Assembly (NCBI GenBank): GCA_029263115.1
Contig: JAJCYC010000209.1
Location: forward strand, 1 to 56,686
Reading direction: 5' to 3'
DNA: 56,686 nt
From: Pseudonocardia sp.
GTDB taxonomy: Bacteria > Actinomycetota > Actinomycetes > Mycobacteriales > Pseudonocardiaceae
In this document: piece after piece, positions 28,010-41,138 of the stretch
How the letters are laid out: every line of letters starts with the position of its first letter
How positions within the stretch are numbered: the stretch's first letter is position 1
Position numbers and translations under genes: made by a program
Notes under the pieces: generated by a model
Told to the model about the DNA's origin: nothing
Database searches by the model: none
Seen by the model: only the letters and a program-made list of their open reading frames with translations

Positions 28010-28730
28010 CGTCCGGGGTGAACCGGACCACGGCGACCGTCAGGTCGTCCACCCCGCCGGCCCGGTGCGCGGCCTCGGCGAGCTGGGCGGCGGCCAGCGC
28101 CGGATCGAGATGGGCCTCGTCGGTGAGCACCCCGATCATCGCCTCGGGGGTGGACAGGTGGCGCCACAACCCGTCCGTGGCCAGCACCAGCAGGCCGGGC
28201 ACCACCGGGCGCACCGAGGTGGACACCGGCAGCGGCTGGTAGTCGGTGGCCAGCCAGCTGGTCATGATCCCGGCGCGGTCGTCCTCGGTGGTCAGCCGGT
28301 GGCCGCGGCGCGAGCCGTCCGGCAGCGTGCCCAGGAAGGTGGCCCGGGCGGTGCCGGAGCCGCGCAGCTCGATCCCGGAGCCGGTGACCACGGCGGCCAG
28401 GTAGGCCGCGCCGCCGTGGTTGGCGTGCGGGCGGCGCTGGGTGCGCGCGGCCCGGTTGAGGTCGGTATGTCCCTCGCGCAGCGCGGCGGCGGCGGCCTCA
28501 TGCGCGTCGGCGAGCATCCCGGCCGGGGTGCGGCCGGGCCGGTCGGTGCGGGTGAGCTCGCGGTGGAACGCGGCGGCCAGGGTCTGCGCGGCCCAGGCCG
28601 AGTTGGGGTAGCTGGACGCGCCGTCGGCGACCAGCAGCACCCGGGTGCCGTCGGGCAGCACCGCGATGGTCGCGGCGTCCTGGTTCTCCCGGTTGCCCCG
28701 GCCCCGGTAGGTGCGGGCGGCGACACCGGG
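28010..28730 (-). other. PP2C-type phosphatase domain of the giant protein
   Basis: Residues about 7068-7308 follow PP2C order: GNRENQDA (family RxxNED), VLLVADGASS (family VxDGxGG), LLVLATDGLW (family xLxxSDGL), and GGVDDLTVAVVRF (family DNxTxxxV). The key metal-binding aspartates are present. PP2C enzymes remove phosphate from Ser/Thr with Mn2+/Mg2+. No Ser/Thr kinase is encoded in the window, so the partner is unknown. A Thr/Pro/Gly-rich linker and a membrane helix follow. Confidence 0.8.
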
Positions 28731-31700
28731 ACCGGTCGGGCCCGGGACCGTGCGGGCGGCGGCGCCGTAGGGCTGGCTCAGCCAGTCGACGTGCGGGATC
28801 ACCGGCGAGTACGGCAGCACCGGCGGAACCAGCGGGATCCGGGTCTCCGGGTGCGCGTTGACCAGCCGGTTGGCCGCGCGACGGGCCCGCTCCATGGCCC
28901 GCCAGCCGCCGAAGGTGCGGTACAGCCGGGCGTTCCAGGCGTACTCGCGGTCCAGCTCGTGGCGGGAGAGCGCCAGCCAGGCCTCGCGCAGCCAGTGCTC
29001 GCGGCGCGGGTGGCCCGGGCGGTAGCGGTGCAGCATCCGCCACGCGGTGTTCAGCTCGGGGGTGATCTCCCGCAGCCAGTGCTCGGCGGCGGGCGGCAGC
29101 GGGTCGGCGCCCGGGGCGCCCGCGCGGATGTGCTCGGTGCCCCGCGACACCCGGTCGGCCAGGTGCGGGTAGGTGCCCATCCGGGTCAGCGCCTCGGCCG
29201 CGGCCTTCCGGGCCTCGGCCAGCGCGGCGTGCGCGTCGACCTGGCCGGCCCGGGTGGCGTCGCGCAGCTGGTAGACGTGGTCCAGGGCCCCACGCGAGGT
29301 GGTGAGCCGGGACAACGTCCAGTCCGCGCGCCGGGCCCGCTGGTAGCCGGTGTCGGCCCGCGCGACCTCGCCCCGCAGCCGGGCCAGCAGCCGCCGCAGC
29401 CGGGCCCGGGTGACCGCGTCGCGCCCGGCGGCGGCCGGCGCCCCGGCCAGCCTCGCGACCCGGCGCAGCGCGGCCGCCGGGTGGTCGGCCGGCGGTGGCC
29501 AGACCAGCGCGCCGGCGCTGTGCCGGGCCCGGTGGCCCAGGCCGGTGAACGCGCGCCACGCCAGCCCGGCATCGTCCACCCAGCCGTCACGCCAGTGCCG
29601 GAAGGCCAGGTCGGCGCCGCGCAGCAGCTCCAGCAGCGCCCGGTAGGCGGCGGTGCCCCCGGCTGCGGTGTCCGCCGGGGGCAACCGGGGTCCGCGCAGC
29701 GCGGCGAGCCCGGGCATCCCCGGCAGCAGGGGCGCGTCGAGCGGGCCGGCGGCGTCGGCGCGCAGCGCGTGCCGCAGCCGCGGCCGCGCGGACCGCCACA
29801 GCCCGGCCAGCTCCTCGGCGACCCGGTAGCCCTGCTCCTGATCGCCGCTCAGGGCACCGATCGACCGCAGCTCGGCCAGGGTGTCCGCCCAGGAGGCCAG
29901 GGTGCCGCCGTGGTCGCGGCGCAGCCGGTCGGCGGTCAGGGTGCCGGGCCGGCCGGCCACCGCCAGCAACCGCTCCAGCACCGTGGCCGGGCTCGCGTTC
30001 GGCACCCGGGCCGGGTCGGTGCCGGCCCCCCGCATCGCCTCCGCCCAGCGCCGCCGCAGCCAGTCCCGGTGCACCCGGTCGAGCTCGGCCTCGTGGGTGA
30101 GCCGGGCCAGCGAGTGCCCCACCCGGGTCGAGACGGCCAGCCCGCGCTGGCGGTCGCGGCGCCCGGTGTCGGCGTCCGGGCGGCCGGCGGCCAGCGCCGC
30201 GGCCTCGGCGGCGGCGTCGCCGTCCGCGCTGCGCGCCCGCTGGCCGAGCAGCTCGGCGGCGGCGGGCAGCGGCTCGGGCGGCGGGCTGCGCAGGGCCTCG
30301 CGGGCCAGGTCGAACTCCAGCCGGGTCAGCGCGGCCTTCGCCCACAACCGGTTCGGGTGCTCGAGGTCACCGACGGTGTCGTAGTGCCGGAGGATCGCCT
30401 GCAGCAGGGCCCGCCGCGGCCCGGCCAGGTACGCCTCGCGCAGCTCGCCCCGCTCGGCGATCACCTCGGCCAGCGCCCGCGTCCACGCCGGGTCGGACGC
30501 CGGGGCCACCGGGGACCCGGACCGGGCGAGGTCGGCGCGCAGCAGCACCCACAGCTCCTGGCCCAGCGCCAGCGCGAACTCCAGCGACTCGGCGTTGGCC
30601 GCGTACTGCGCGCCGCCGCCCGCCCGGTGCCGGCCGCGCTGGGCGCGGGCCAGCCGGGCGAGCACCGCCGGGTCGGCGGCCAGCACCGGAAGCGCGGCCC
30701 GCACGGCCGTCACGTGCTGCTCCTGCCGCCGCAGGTCGGCCCGGTACTCCCGCAGCCGGGCCTCGGTGATCTCCCGGCCGGCCGGCGGCGGCAACGGCCA
30801 CTCCTCGACCCGCCGGTCGATCCGCGCGCTGAGATGCCGCCACATCCGGTCGGCCAGCGCGCGGGCCAGCGCGGTGTCCCGCGCGCCGGACAGCCCGAAC
30901 GCGGTCAGCGCCTCGGTGACGTCGGCCTCGAACCCGGCCACCCGCTGGGTGACCCGGTCACCGCGCAGCCGCGACGGCCGCTCCGGGTCGCGGGGGGTGC
31001 GGCCGCGGTAGCCGTAGAAGGTCGGGTACTCCAGGCGGTCGCGCAGCTTGCCCAGCACCCAGACCCCCGCCGAGGCCAGCCCGAACCGGACCGCGACCGC
31101 GCCCAGCGAGTCGGCCCCCGGGGCCAGCCAGGCCGCCACGATCAGGAACCGGGCCGCCGCCGCGATCACCGGGTCCAGCGCCTTGTACAGGATCAGCCGG
31201 GTGTCGACCGGCGCGACGCTCAGCGCGTCCAGCAGCAGTTGGCCCAGGCGACGCTGCAGGTCACCCCGGGTCCGGTCGTTCGGGTCGGCCCGCCGCCGCT
31301 GCGCTTCGGCCTGCCGACGCTCGGCGCGCCGGGCCTGCCAGCCCAAATACCAGACGTTGAGGTACTCGGCGACGAACGTCGGCGAGGAGTAGGCCAGTAC
31401 CGAGATCAGCAGCGCGCTGAGCACCCCCGGGCCCACGCCGGTGCCGGTGGCGCCCAGCCAGCCCAGGCTCGCCACGACGGGCAGCGCGAGCGCGCCGGCC
31501 ACCAGGGCCTTGAGCACCCGGGTGCGGCCGGTCTCCTTGTTCTGCAGGACCGCGTTGAGGAACGCCGCCACGGCGCCGCCGGCGGCGACCGCCGCAACCA
31601 CCCAGCCGCTGGCGCCCAGGGTGAACTGCTGCACCACCCCGTAGCCGCCGGAGATCAGGAACGCGAACAGCGCGGACAGCCGCGCGGCGCGGCGCGGGTT

Positions 31701-34700
31701 GGTCTGCAGCCCCGAGTCCTGGTTGCGGTACTGCCGGCGCAGCACGTAGCGGTGCACCATGCCGGCCACCACGACCGAGGCCAGCAACGCCTTCAGCGCG
31801 CCGTAGCCGGGCTGCGCGACGAGCGCGTCCCACCCGACGTTCAGCGCGTCCCAGGCGGCCGGGCCGAACGCGGCCAGCGCCGCCCCGAAGACCGTCCGGC
31901 GGCCGGCGACCGAGGCGGCCGCCCGCACCTTCTTCCCGGCCGGCGGGCCGCGGGTCTGCCGGGGCGTCCACACCGCGCGGGCGGCCACGACCAGCCCGGC
32001 GGCCGCCAGCACCGCCCCGAGCAGCGGCTGACCGGTCACCGCCAGCGTCACCCCGGCGCCCACGGCCGGTGCCGCCGCGCGGGCCAGCGCCGCGCGGGTC
32101 CGCCGGCTCACCGGCACGTCCAACCCGAGCCCGGTCACCGACCGGGCCCGGTACCCGGCCAGGCCGCGACCGCGCTCCGCCCGGCCGAGCACCCGGTCGA
32201 CGACCCGGTCCGGCACCCCGGCCGCCCGGGCGCGGCCCCGGGCCGCGCGCCGCCCGGAGTCCAGCACCCGGAAGGACTCCACTGCGGCCCGGGCCGCCGT
32301 GCCCAGCCGGGGGTAGGCCGCGCGCAACCGGACGGCCACCTGCCGCAGCGCTGCGGCGAAGGCGGCATCGGCGCGCACCCCGGTGGGCGCCAGCCGGCGC
32401 TGCGCGGGCAACCGGGCGGCACGGGCGAGCAGCTCGGTGGCGGTGACAGCGGACACGCCCAGCGACCGGGCGAGCCCGGTCGCCAGCTCCGCCGGGGTGA
32501 GCGGGGTCGCAGCGACGGCGTTGCGCCCGGCCAGCCAGGCCACCCAGCCCAGCTGCTCCTCGGTGGCCGAGCGCACCAGGTCGCGCTGGGCCCGCCGCGC
32601 CGATCGCCGGGCCGCGTCGTCCAGCGCCCGCAGCCGGGCCACCGCCGTCGCGGCCCGGGCCAGCGTGACCCGACCCCGCAGCGCACCCCAACCGACCCGG
32701 ATCCGGCCACTCGCCGCGCCCCAACCGACCCCGATCCGGCTGGTGAGGCCGCGCAGGGCCCGGATGCCCAGCACGATGCCGCCGAGCACGCCGAGCGCGA
32801 TCAGCAACCCGCCACCGGCGCGCAGCAGCGCGCCCCAGTCGAGCCCGGTCGCCGGCGGGCCGCGGATCGGCGGCGGCTCGGCGTCCGTGGTCGGCGCCGG
32901 GGCTGTCGTGCCCGGCGTCGGCTGTGGGGTCGGCGTCGGCATCGGAGTGGGCTCGTTCGGCTTCGGCTCACCCGGCTTCGGCTCACCCGGCTTGGCCGGC
33001 TCCGGCTCACCGGGCGTCGGCTCCACCGGCTTCGACGGGTCGGCCGCCCGGTGCTCGCTGACCCGGAAGATCCGATCGGGGCTCGGGTCGCCGGCCACCG
33101 CGGCCCGGTAGCGCGCCGGGTCGGCGAACCGGTCGAGGTGGATCCGCCAGTACGAGTCGCCCGACTGCGCGGTCCACACCCCGGACCAGTCCGCCGGGGC
33201 GAACACCCGCCGGCCGTCGATCCGCTGGTCCGGGCCGGTGAAGGTGACCCCGTGCGCACGGTTGACCGCGACGAACCGGTCGTCACCGATGCCCAGCCCG
33301 GCGGCCACCCGGCGCGGGGTGTCGTAGGCGGCGGCGGTGAACGGCCGGTCGGCCGAGGGGACCGCGGTCACCGGGACCGCCGTGCCGCCGCCCGGCACGA
33401 CCCGGCCCGGCCCGACGGTCGGCGCGGTCGTGGCGGCGGCCGGCGCGGCGAGCTCGACTAGCGATGCCGGTGCCGCCGCCGCGTCCGGGGGGCCGAGCAC
33501 CGGGCTGAGTACCAGCCCGAGCGACACCCCGACCGCTCCGACGAAACCGGCCAGCCGGCCACCCCATCCGCGCTCGCTGGCCGGCCGGGCCGGGCCGCCG
33601 TGCGGGTCGAGGCCCCCGGCCGGTCCGGGCCCGCCGCCGGGGCCGGGGTCGGCCTCCATCAGCAGTGCCCCCCGGTTCTGCACCAGGTACTGGTGCACCC
33701 CCGGGCCCATGCCCTCGCCGAACACGATCGCGTCGGCACCGCGCAGCGTGGCCCACAGCCCCCAGTCGGACATCATCGCCGCGACCCGGGACATGCCCAG
33801 CGCCGTGGCCCGGGCGATGTCGTGGCGGCGGGCGGTGTCATCGGCCCGGTAGTCGACCAGCACCGCGCCCGGGGCGAGGAACCCGGGCAGCACCGCCCCG
33901 CGCTGCCCGGGGTCGACCGGCAACGGGAGCCCGGCCATCCCCTGGCGCTCCAGGATGTCGTACAGCGCCTCGCTCGGCGACGAAGCGGCCGTCGCGGCGA
34001 ACGTCGTCAGCTCGTCGGCGGTCCAGTCCCACACCGATGCCCGGCGCGGCCCGTCGGCGACCGGCCCGACCAGCCGGGACAGCTCCTCGGGCCCGGTCAG
34101 CGACGGCAGGTCGGCGTGCCCGGCCGCCACCCGCCAGGCCTGCTCGGTGGCCGCGCCGGCCACCGCCCGGGCCTGCTCGCGGGTCAGCCCGGCGGCGGTG
34201 AGCCGGTCGGGGTCGGTCAGCTCGTCCAGGACGGTGAAGCCTTCGGCGACCAGGGTCCGGTAGGTTCCGGCCCGCTCGGCCGGGGTGAGCGTCCCGGGCA
34301 ACAGGTCGGCCAGCTCCTCGATCCGGCCGGCCCGGTGCCACAGCGCCCGCTCCGCCGGGTGCAACCCGTCCTCGATGGCCCGCAGCTCGTCGCGGACCAT
34401 CGACCAGGCGTCGCCGTCCTCGGCGGCCAGGCCGGCCAGCGCGCTCAGCGCCGCGGCGCGCTCGGCGGCTTCGGCACGCACCTCCCGGCCCAGCTCGCGG
34501 GCGAGCGGCAGGCTGTCCAGCACCGCCTCCAGCCGGGAGCCCAGCTCCTCGATCCGGGCGCCGCCGGCGTAGCCCAGCACCAGGGCCAGCTCGGCGTCGG
34601 CCAGCGCGGTCAGCCAGAGGTCCGACCCGCGGGTCGGGTCCGGGTCGGCCGGCTCGTCGAGCATGGCCCGCGCCACCTCGAGCGCGGTGGCCAGCTCGGT

Positions 34701-35269
34701 GTCGTCCATCCCCAGCCGCCGGCCGAGCTCGGCGCGCCGCTCGACCCGCTCCAGCTCGGCCCGCAGACCGGCGGCCTGCTCGGCGGTCTGCGCGCGGGGT
34801 ACCAGGGTGCGGCGCGGGATCAGTTCGCGGACCCGTTCGGCGGCCTCGGCGTGCGCGTCCCCGGTCGGCGCCCGCTCGACCCGGAAGTCCCCGACCAGGC
34901 GATGCAGCTCGGCGTCCTGCCGCTCGGTCAGCCGCTCGTTGCGCACGCCCAGCCGGGCGTCGGCCAGCTCGGCCAGGTCGTAGCGGTCGGCCAGCGCGGC
35001 CTCGACCTCCACCACCCCGACGGTCCGGCCGGGCCGGGTCACCGAGCGGGTGGCCGGGCGCTGCCACCGGAGGGTCCCGGCTCCGCTGCCCCGGGCGGCC
35101 AGCTCGCCGCGTTCCCGCCGGCGCTGCGCCAGCTCGTGCAGCGCACCGGCCCCCGGGCCCTGTGCGGTCGGCCGGCCGGTTGGGCCGGCGGCCTCGGCCG
35201 TGGTGTAGACGACCGGGCCGGACCGCACCAGGGGGTCGTCCAGCGAGAGCAGGTCGGTGGTCTCACCCC

Positions 35270-36975
35270 GGTCGTTGCCTCGGGCCACCCGCAGCCGTTC
35301 CTGGACGTCGTCGCTGGAGTGGCCGCGCCGGCCGAGCCGCCACTGCTGGTAGCCGCCCCGCTGGTCGATCCGTTTGCCGTCCCGCTGGGACCGCGTGCGG
35401 TACCGGCTGCCGATCGCCTTGGCCTCCGGGCTGTCCTCGGCCAGGCCCCGGCGGCTGATCTCGGGGGCCGCCAGCACCTTCGGGTTGCCACCGAGCTGGT
35501 AGTTGAAGCCCCGGGTGCCGCGCGGCGAGATGATGGTGATCATGCCGGGCTTCCCGGCCCGGGCCTCGACCAGTTCGACCTGCCCGTCCGGGGTCTCGCT
35601 GGTCAGCTTCTGGTGGCGGGTACCCGGGGGCAGGTGCCCGGCGACCGCGTCGGCGGCCAGCGGGGAGTCCACGAAGATCTGCTGCGGCCGCCCGGTGCGG
35701 GCGCCCTCGACCGCCGCCCGGGCGGCGTGCAGCTGGGCGTCGACCACGGTGTCGAACCGCAGCGGATGGTGCACCGTCAGCTTCGAGGCCGCGCTCGGGA
35801 TGTCCACGCTCGACTTGCCGTACAGCGTCAGGAACCCGGCCCGGTCCGGGGACCCGGTGGTGCCGCCGAATCGGTGGCCGCCGAACATCTCGCCGGGGGT
35901 GATCTGCGCGATGATCACCGAGTCCGGTCCCAGCGCCAGCCCCTCCCGCTGGCGCAGCGCGTTGTCCAGCAGTGAGTCGAACCGGGTGCCCGGGCGCAGC
36001 GTGTCGTCCCGGCCGAGGGGGTTGATGCGGTTGCCGGCCAGGTCGACGGAGTAGTCGCGGCGGGGTGTGAGTGCGTGCTCGGCGGCCAGTACCGCCTCCA
36101 GCGCGTCCCTCAGCGGCGCGTTCGCCGGGTCGGCCAGGTTGCGTCCGCCGGGCAGTTCGGCGACCCGCTGGATGCCGGCCTCGGTTAGCCACGCGCCGTG
36201 GCGGTCGACCACCTGGAAGTGCGGCTCGGCGGCGCCGCCGGTGTTGCGGCGCAGCTGCGGGGCCAGTGCCTTGGCGGTGGCCAGGTCGCCCGCGTGCCTG
36301 GTGGTGCCCGTGCCGTCCGTGGACAGCACCAGCGGCTCGTCGTAGCGGTGCCCGGCGACCAGGTCGGCCTCGTCGGCGATCAGGAACGGCTCCCGTTCGC
36401 CGAGCACCCGGTCACCGGCCTGGGCCCGCCGGTCCCGGATGATGTCGAAGCCGTGCTCGACGTAGTGGGTGTAGGTGACGTCGGCGTCCCAGGCGGTCCG
36501 CTTGCCGGCCGGGTCCAGCCCGGAGTGGTTGAGACCGACCCGGTAGCCCAGCTCCGTGAGGATCGGGGCCACTTCGAGGAAGTCGCGCAGCGCCAGGTCG
36601 GCGGTGTGGGCCTCCACGGCGACCCCGTCTCGGGCGCCGGCCCGGGCCTGCCGGATCAGCTCGGTCACCGCCGCTCCCGGCACACTCAGGGTCTTGCCGC
36701 CGCTGGGCGGCAGCCCGGCGATCTGCTCGTGCGCGATGGCCACCGAGGTGCGCAGTTGCCGGGTCCACAGCGTCTTGTCGGCGCTCAGCTTCACGCCGGC
36801 CTTCCACAACGCGGCACCGGCCACCTCGGGGTCGATCGTCGACTCGGGGCTCGCCGCCTCGCGCGCCCAGGACCGCAACTGCTCGCCGTCCAGGTTCTTG
36901 AGCTGGTGCCGGTAGAGCCGGTTCGCCGAAGCCGCCTTGCGGCTGATCTCGCGGTAGGTCAACGGGGTCGGCGGC
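35270..36975 (-). other. SecA-like DEAD ATPase domain of the giant protein
   Basis: Residues about 4320-4885 track the SecA motor in order. There is a helical lead-in; Walker A GLPPSGGKT with Lys4413; an AHTADLALRDF segment matching SecA's TxNDYLAxRD; DADVTYTHYVEHGFDIIRDR matching its DITYGTNNEFGFDYLRD; and the DEAD box at 4520-4523. The Lys-to-DEAD distance is 107 residues, close to that in E. coli SecA. Then come an ITPGEMF/GGTTG segment matching IT-x-QNYF/GMTGT, a TIISPRGTRGFNYQLGGNP segment matching TIATNMAGRGTDIxLGGNP, and KRIDQ...GRRGHSS matching the RRID...GRxGRQGD motif. SecA's scaffold and zinc-binding tail are not evident. Confidence 0.85.
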
Positions 36976-39059
36976 TCGGGCCGGGCGCCGGAGCCCTCGG
37001 GTCGGGCGCCGTCCCCGGCGTTCGCGCGGGCCTCGACCACGCATGCGCAGTTGTCCTGCTCGGTCAGCGCGCGGGCGTCGTCGTGGGTCAGCGCGTTCGG
37101 GTCGTCGTGCCGTCGGCCGGCGGCCTTCGTCTCGGTGCCGGCGGCCGGGCGCTGCTCGCCCGCCGGTGCTGCCGCGTCCTCGCGGGGGCCGGTCCTGCGG
37201 CCCGGCCGCGACGCGCGGTCAGCGGATGGGATCTGCTGGCCTGCTCCTGGTGCTGCCTCCCGGGTGCCGTTCTGGTGCTCGCTCCTGGTGCCGGTGGTGC
37301 TCCTGGTGCCGGTGGTGCTCGTTCCATCGGCGGCCGTCCCCACGGCGGGGGCCCGGCCGTGCTCCGGCGCGATGGTGACGCCGGCTTCGGCCGGGGCGAC
37401 GGAGTCGCCGTGGCCGGTGATCGAGGACTCGGTCCGGGTCGGCGGGGGACCTCGGGCCTGCTTCGGGTCATGGGCTCCGGCGCCCCGGGGTCGCGGCTGG
37501 GCCGGGGTCCGGTCCACCGGGGTACTCCGGGGCGTCGGCGGGCCGGGGTCCGGACCCGAGCCCGGGACCGGCTTGCCCCCACCGGGTGTCGTGTCGCCGA
37601 CCTTGACCACGTTGCGCGGCTGCACGGGCGCCGGGCCCTTCGGACCCTGCGGACCCGGGGCGGGAGCCGGGTTGGTCGGGCCGTTCCGGCCCTGCTGGGC
37701 GCCGCCGTTGCGCTGACCGCGCTGCGGGCCACCGTTCTCGCCCACCCCCCGGGAGGCCTGGCCGCCCCGGGCGCCGGTGCCCTGCGACCCGGTGCCCTGC
37801 GCCCCGTTGCTCTGCGTCGGGCCGGCCTGGGTCGGGCCGCCCTGGGTCGGGCCGCCCTGGGTCGGGGCGGTGCGGCCGAGCAGGCGGTTCATCAGCCGCT
37901 GCGCCCAGCCACCGGGGGCGTGGGTGGTCGGGCCGCTCACCCCGGCCTGGCCGGGCGCCGCCGGCGGGGCCTGGCTCGGCGCGGTCCGGCCCGGCCCGAC
38001 CGGCGCGGTGCGGACCGGCGCGCCGAGCGCGGTGCGCTGCGTCCGCGGCGTGCTCGGCGCCGTCCGCTGGACCGGCCGCGACGGCCCGCCCCGCAGGTTA
38101 TGCACGGTCCGGGTGACCGACTGCCCGACCCGCCGCGCCGACTGCCCGACCTGCCGCACGATCCGGCTCTGCCCGACCCGCTGCACGGTCCGTGACACCG
38201 ACTGCGCGCCCCGCTGCATGGTCCGCGACACCGACTGCGCGCCCCGCTGCACGGTCCGGTTGATCCGCTCGACGGTGCGCTGCACCCGGGTCTGGGACTG
38301 CGTGCGCTGCGGCCGGTTCTGCTCAGCCTGGTTGCGCTGCTGCTTGGTCATCGGCCGCTGGGTCTGGGGCCGCTGCGTCTGCGGCCGCTGGGTCTGCGAC
38401 CGATTGCCGGGGCGTTGGTGGGTACCGACCCGTGACGGGGGCGCCGTGGTGCGCGGGCCCGCCGGGTTGCGCCAGGTCGACGGGCGCAGCGGGTTGATGT
38501 TGCCGGAACGCGCCGCCCGGGGGATCGTGCCGGTGTAGGGCCGGCCGAGGGAGTGGTTCCACGCCGCCTTGGGGCCCTCGGGGCCGCGCCACCAGTTCTT
38601 CGCGCCGCCGTAGAGCTTGGCCTGACCGCGCACCGCCTTGTAGCCGCCGTAGAAGCCGAGGGCGCCGATGCCGGTGTTCAGCATGAGCTCGCGGCGCTGG
38701 GCCGGGCTCAGGTGGCCCCAGTTGGCGAAGCCGTGGATCGTCCCGCCGACGTACTCGTGCAGAAACACCCCGCCGCCGACCGCGCTGGCGGCCACGCCGG
38801 CGCCCCGGGCCACGACGGCGCCCCGACCGACCGTCGTCCCGGCGGTCGCCGCCCGCGCAGCCGACTTCCCGACCGCCAGCTTCAGCGCGCCGCCCGCGCC
38901 CAGCAGGAAGGTGCCGCCGATCATGATCTGGTTGGACCGGGCGGTCGGGTCGCCCCAGTCGGTGCGCTGGTTGTGCTGGCCGCGGTAGTGCTGGTCGACC
39001 GCGCCCATCAGGCCGAACGCCCCGGCGCTGACCGCGAACGACACGGTGGCCGTGGTGCT

Positions 39060-39800
39060 GAGGGTGGCCGCGGAGATCCCGGCCAGGCTGGCCGCCCCGA
39101 CGGCCGAGCCGACCCCGGTGGCGATCAGGGCCACGCTGCCGACCACGGCGGCGGTCGTGCCGACGACCTTGAGGGCGGTCTTCCACCCCGGATCCTGGTG
39201 GCCGTCGAGGGTCTCCAGCCGGCCCGGCTGGTCCGCCGGCGCGGTCATCAGGTCGTCGGGGACCAGCAGGTCCTGGTCGGTCGGCAGCTCGTTGTGCCGC
39301 TTGTAGTCCTCGTAGTCGTCGTAGACCCCGCCCTGGGCGTCGACCAGCCTGACGCTGCCGTCCGCGTCCTTGACCCGGAACAGCACCAGCTGGCCCATCT
39401 CGTCCCCGCCGCCCGGGTCCGGGGCGTAGGCGTCGATGGCGACGATCTCCTGTCCACCCCTGGCGAGGATGGCGTCGACGGCGCGGCTGAGGTTCTCCTC
39501 GTCGAGCTTCCCGTCCTCGTCGGTGTTGGCGGCCGTCAGCAGCTCGCGGAGCTTGTCCTCGCGGGTGCCGTGCTCGTCGTCGCGCAGGGTGTTCATCCGG
39601 GCCAGGTCGCCGGCCTTCTCCCCGGCGTCCAGGCGGGCGGCGTTGTTCGCGATCTCGTCCTCGGACCAGGAGTCGAACACCGCCCCGGCCTCGCCGCCCA
39701 GGTCCCGGTATCCCGGCGAGTTGGCCGCCGAGTTCAGCACGTAGACCATGTCCGGCCGCCCGGTGGAGGGCAGCTGGACCAGCCGCAGGTCGGTCGGGTC
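39060..39800 (-). other. DUF4781-like region and hydrophobic stretch of the giant protein
   Basis: Residues about 3380-3565 include LVQLPSTGRPDMVYVL and, further on, LVLFRVKDADGSVRLVDAQG followed by VYDDYEDYKRHNELP. These match my recollection of the DUF4781 pattern (FRV, VDxxG, YxxxxDWxxNNxLP). About 60 uncharged Ala/Val/Gly/Ser-rich residues follow, long enough for one or two membrane crossings. In multidomain secreted proteins such a block often precedes effector domains. The domain name is tentative. Confidence 0.55.
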
Positions 39801-41138
39801 GCCCTTGCCGGTCTTCGGGTCGATCGCCGGCGCGGCCAGCCGGGTCATCGGCGAGCGGGAACCCACGTCGCGCAGCGTGGTGTCGTAGTTCAGCGCGGCG
39901 GTGTTGGCCAGCAGCCCGGCCAGCGCAGCGCCTTCCTTGTCGCCCCGCCCGTCGAGCCGGACCGCCACCTCCATGGCCTCGGTCTGGAACTCGTCCCACT
40001 CGTGGAGACCGTTCGCCATCGTGGTCTCGCCGGCCTCGGCGGCCAGCCGCATGTCGTACTCACGCAGGTCGGTGTAGCGCTTGCCGGTCCCCCGGTCGAT
40101 CCCCAGGCCGCCGGGCAGCGGGCGCTCCTCCGCCTGCTTCTCCAGCAGGGTCTGGGTGCGCGCGAGCCGGGCGGACAGCCCGCCCTTGCCGTCGAGGTCC
40201 TTGCCGTAGAGGGCCGTCCCGCGCCCCGCCAGGTTCTGCTGGCGGGCGTTGAGCGCGTCAGCCTCGGCCTGGGTGGCGGTACCGCCGCGGACCTTCCTGT
40301 CGAAGGCCTCGCGGTCGGAGTTGTAGGCCACGGTGTCGTCGTACAGCGCGTTGCCCCGGACCCGCAGGTCCTCCTTGTGCCCGACCACGGCCATGCTGGT
40401 GATCGACGCCGCGTTGGCCTGCGCCTGCTGGTCCTGGCTCAGCACCAGGATGTCGGACGCCGGGACGCCGTCCAGCTGCAGCCGGCTCGCCTCCGCCCGC
40501 GAGTTGACGATGATCCGGCCCTGCCGGTCCAGCGGGCGGCCCTTGGCGTCCACCCCGAGCCGGACCTGCAGCTCGCGGCTCACCTCGCCCGGGCCGTCGG
40601 TGTTCTCGCCGGCCGCGCGGGCCTGCTGGTCGATGTACAGCTGCTGGGCCTGCAGCTCGTCCAGGCCTCCGGTGATGCCCCGGTCGACCTCCAGCAGCGG
40701 GTACCGGGTGGCTGCCTTGGCCATCAGGTCCTGCTCGGGCCCGCTCAGCGGCGTGCCCGCGTCCAGCTTGTCCAGCACGTTGCGCAGGCCGGGCAGCTCG
40801 CGCCCGCTGGCGTCCTTGACGTACTGGGCGTTGCGCTCGCCGGCCGTGGCGCGGGAGCCCCAGAAGGCCTTCTCCACCATGGTCAGCGGGCGCAGGGCGG
40901 CGTGGTAGCGGTCGACGGCCGCCTGGCCCTTCTCCTGCTTGAGCTGCTCCAGCGCCTTCGGGCTCAGCGGCGGCAGCGGGTCGCCCTGCTTGACCCCGAA
41001 CTCCGTGAGATCGGCGGCCAGCTGCCGGTCGACGCCTGAGTCGGTGGCCGGGCGGGTGTAGGTCGGGTCGAACAGCGGGGCCCAGCTCGGGTCGGCCTCG
41101 CCCCGGCCCATCGCCATGCCGGTCGGGTGGTTGCTGAC

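Noticed and set aside
27507-33461. Very long plus-strand open frame opposite the C-terminal half of the giant gene
   Set aside because: It is an antisense shadow of GC-rich coding sequence: low-complexity Gly/Arg/Pro/Gln composition and no domain, whereas the minus strand shows PP2C and LysM-like motifs.
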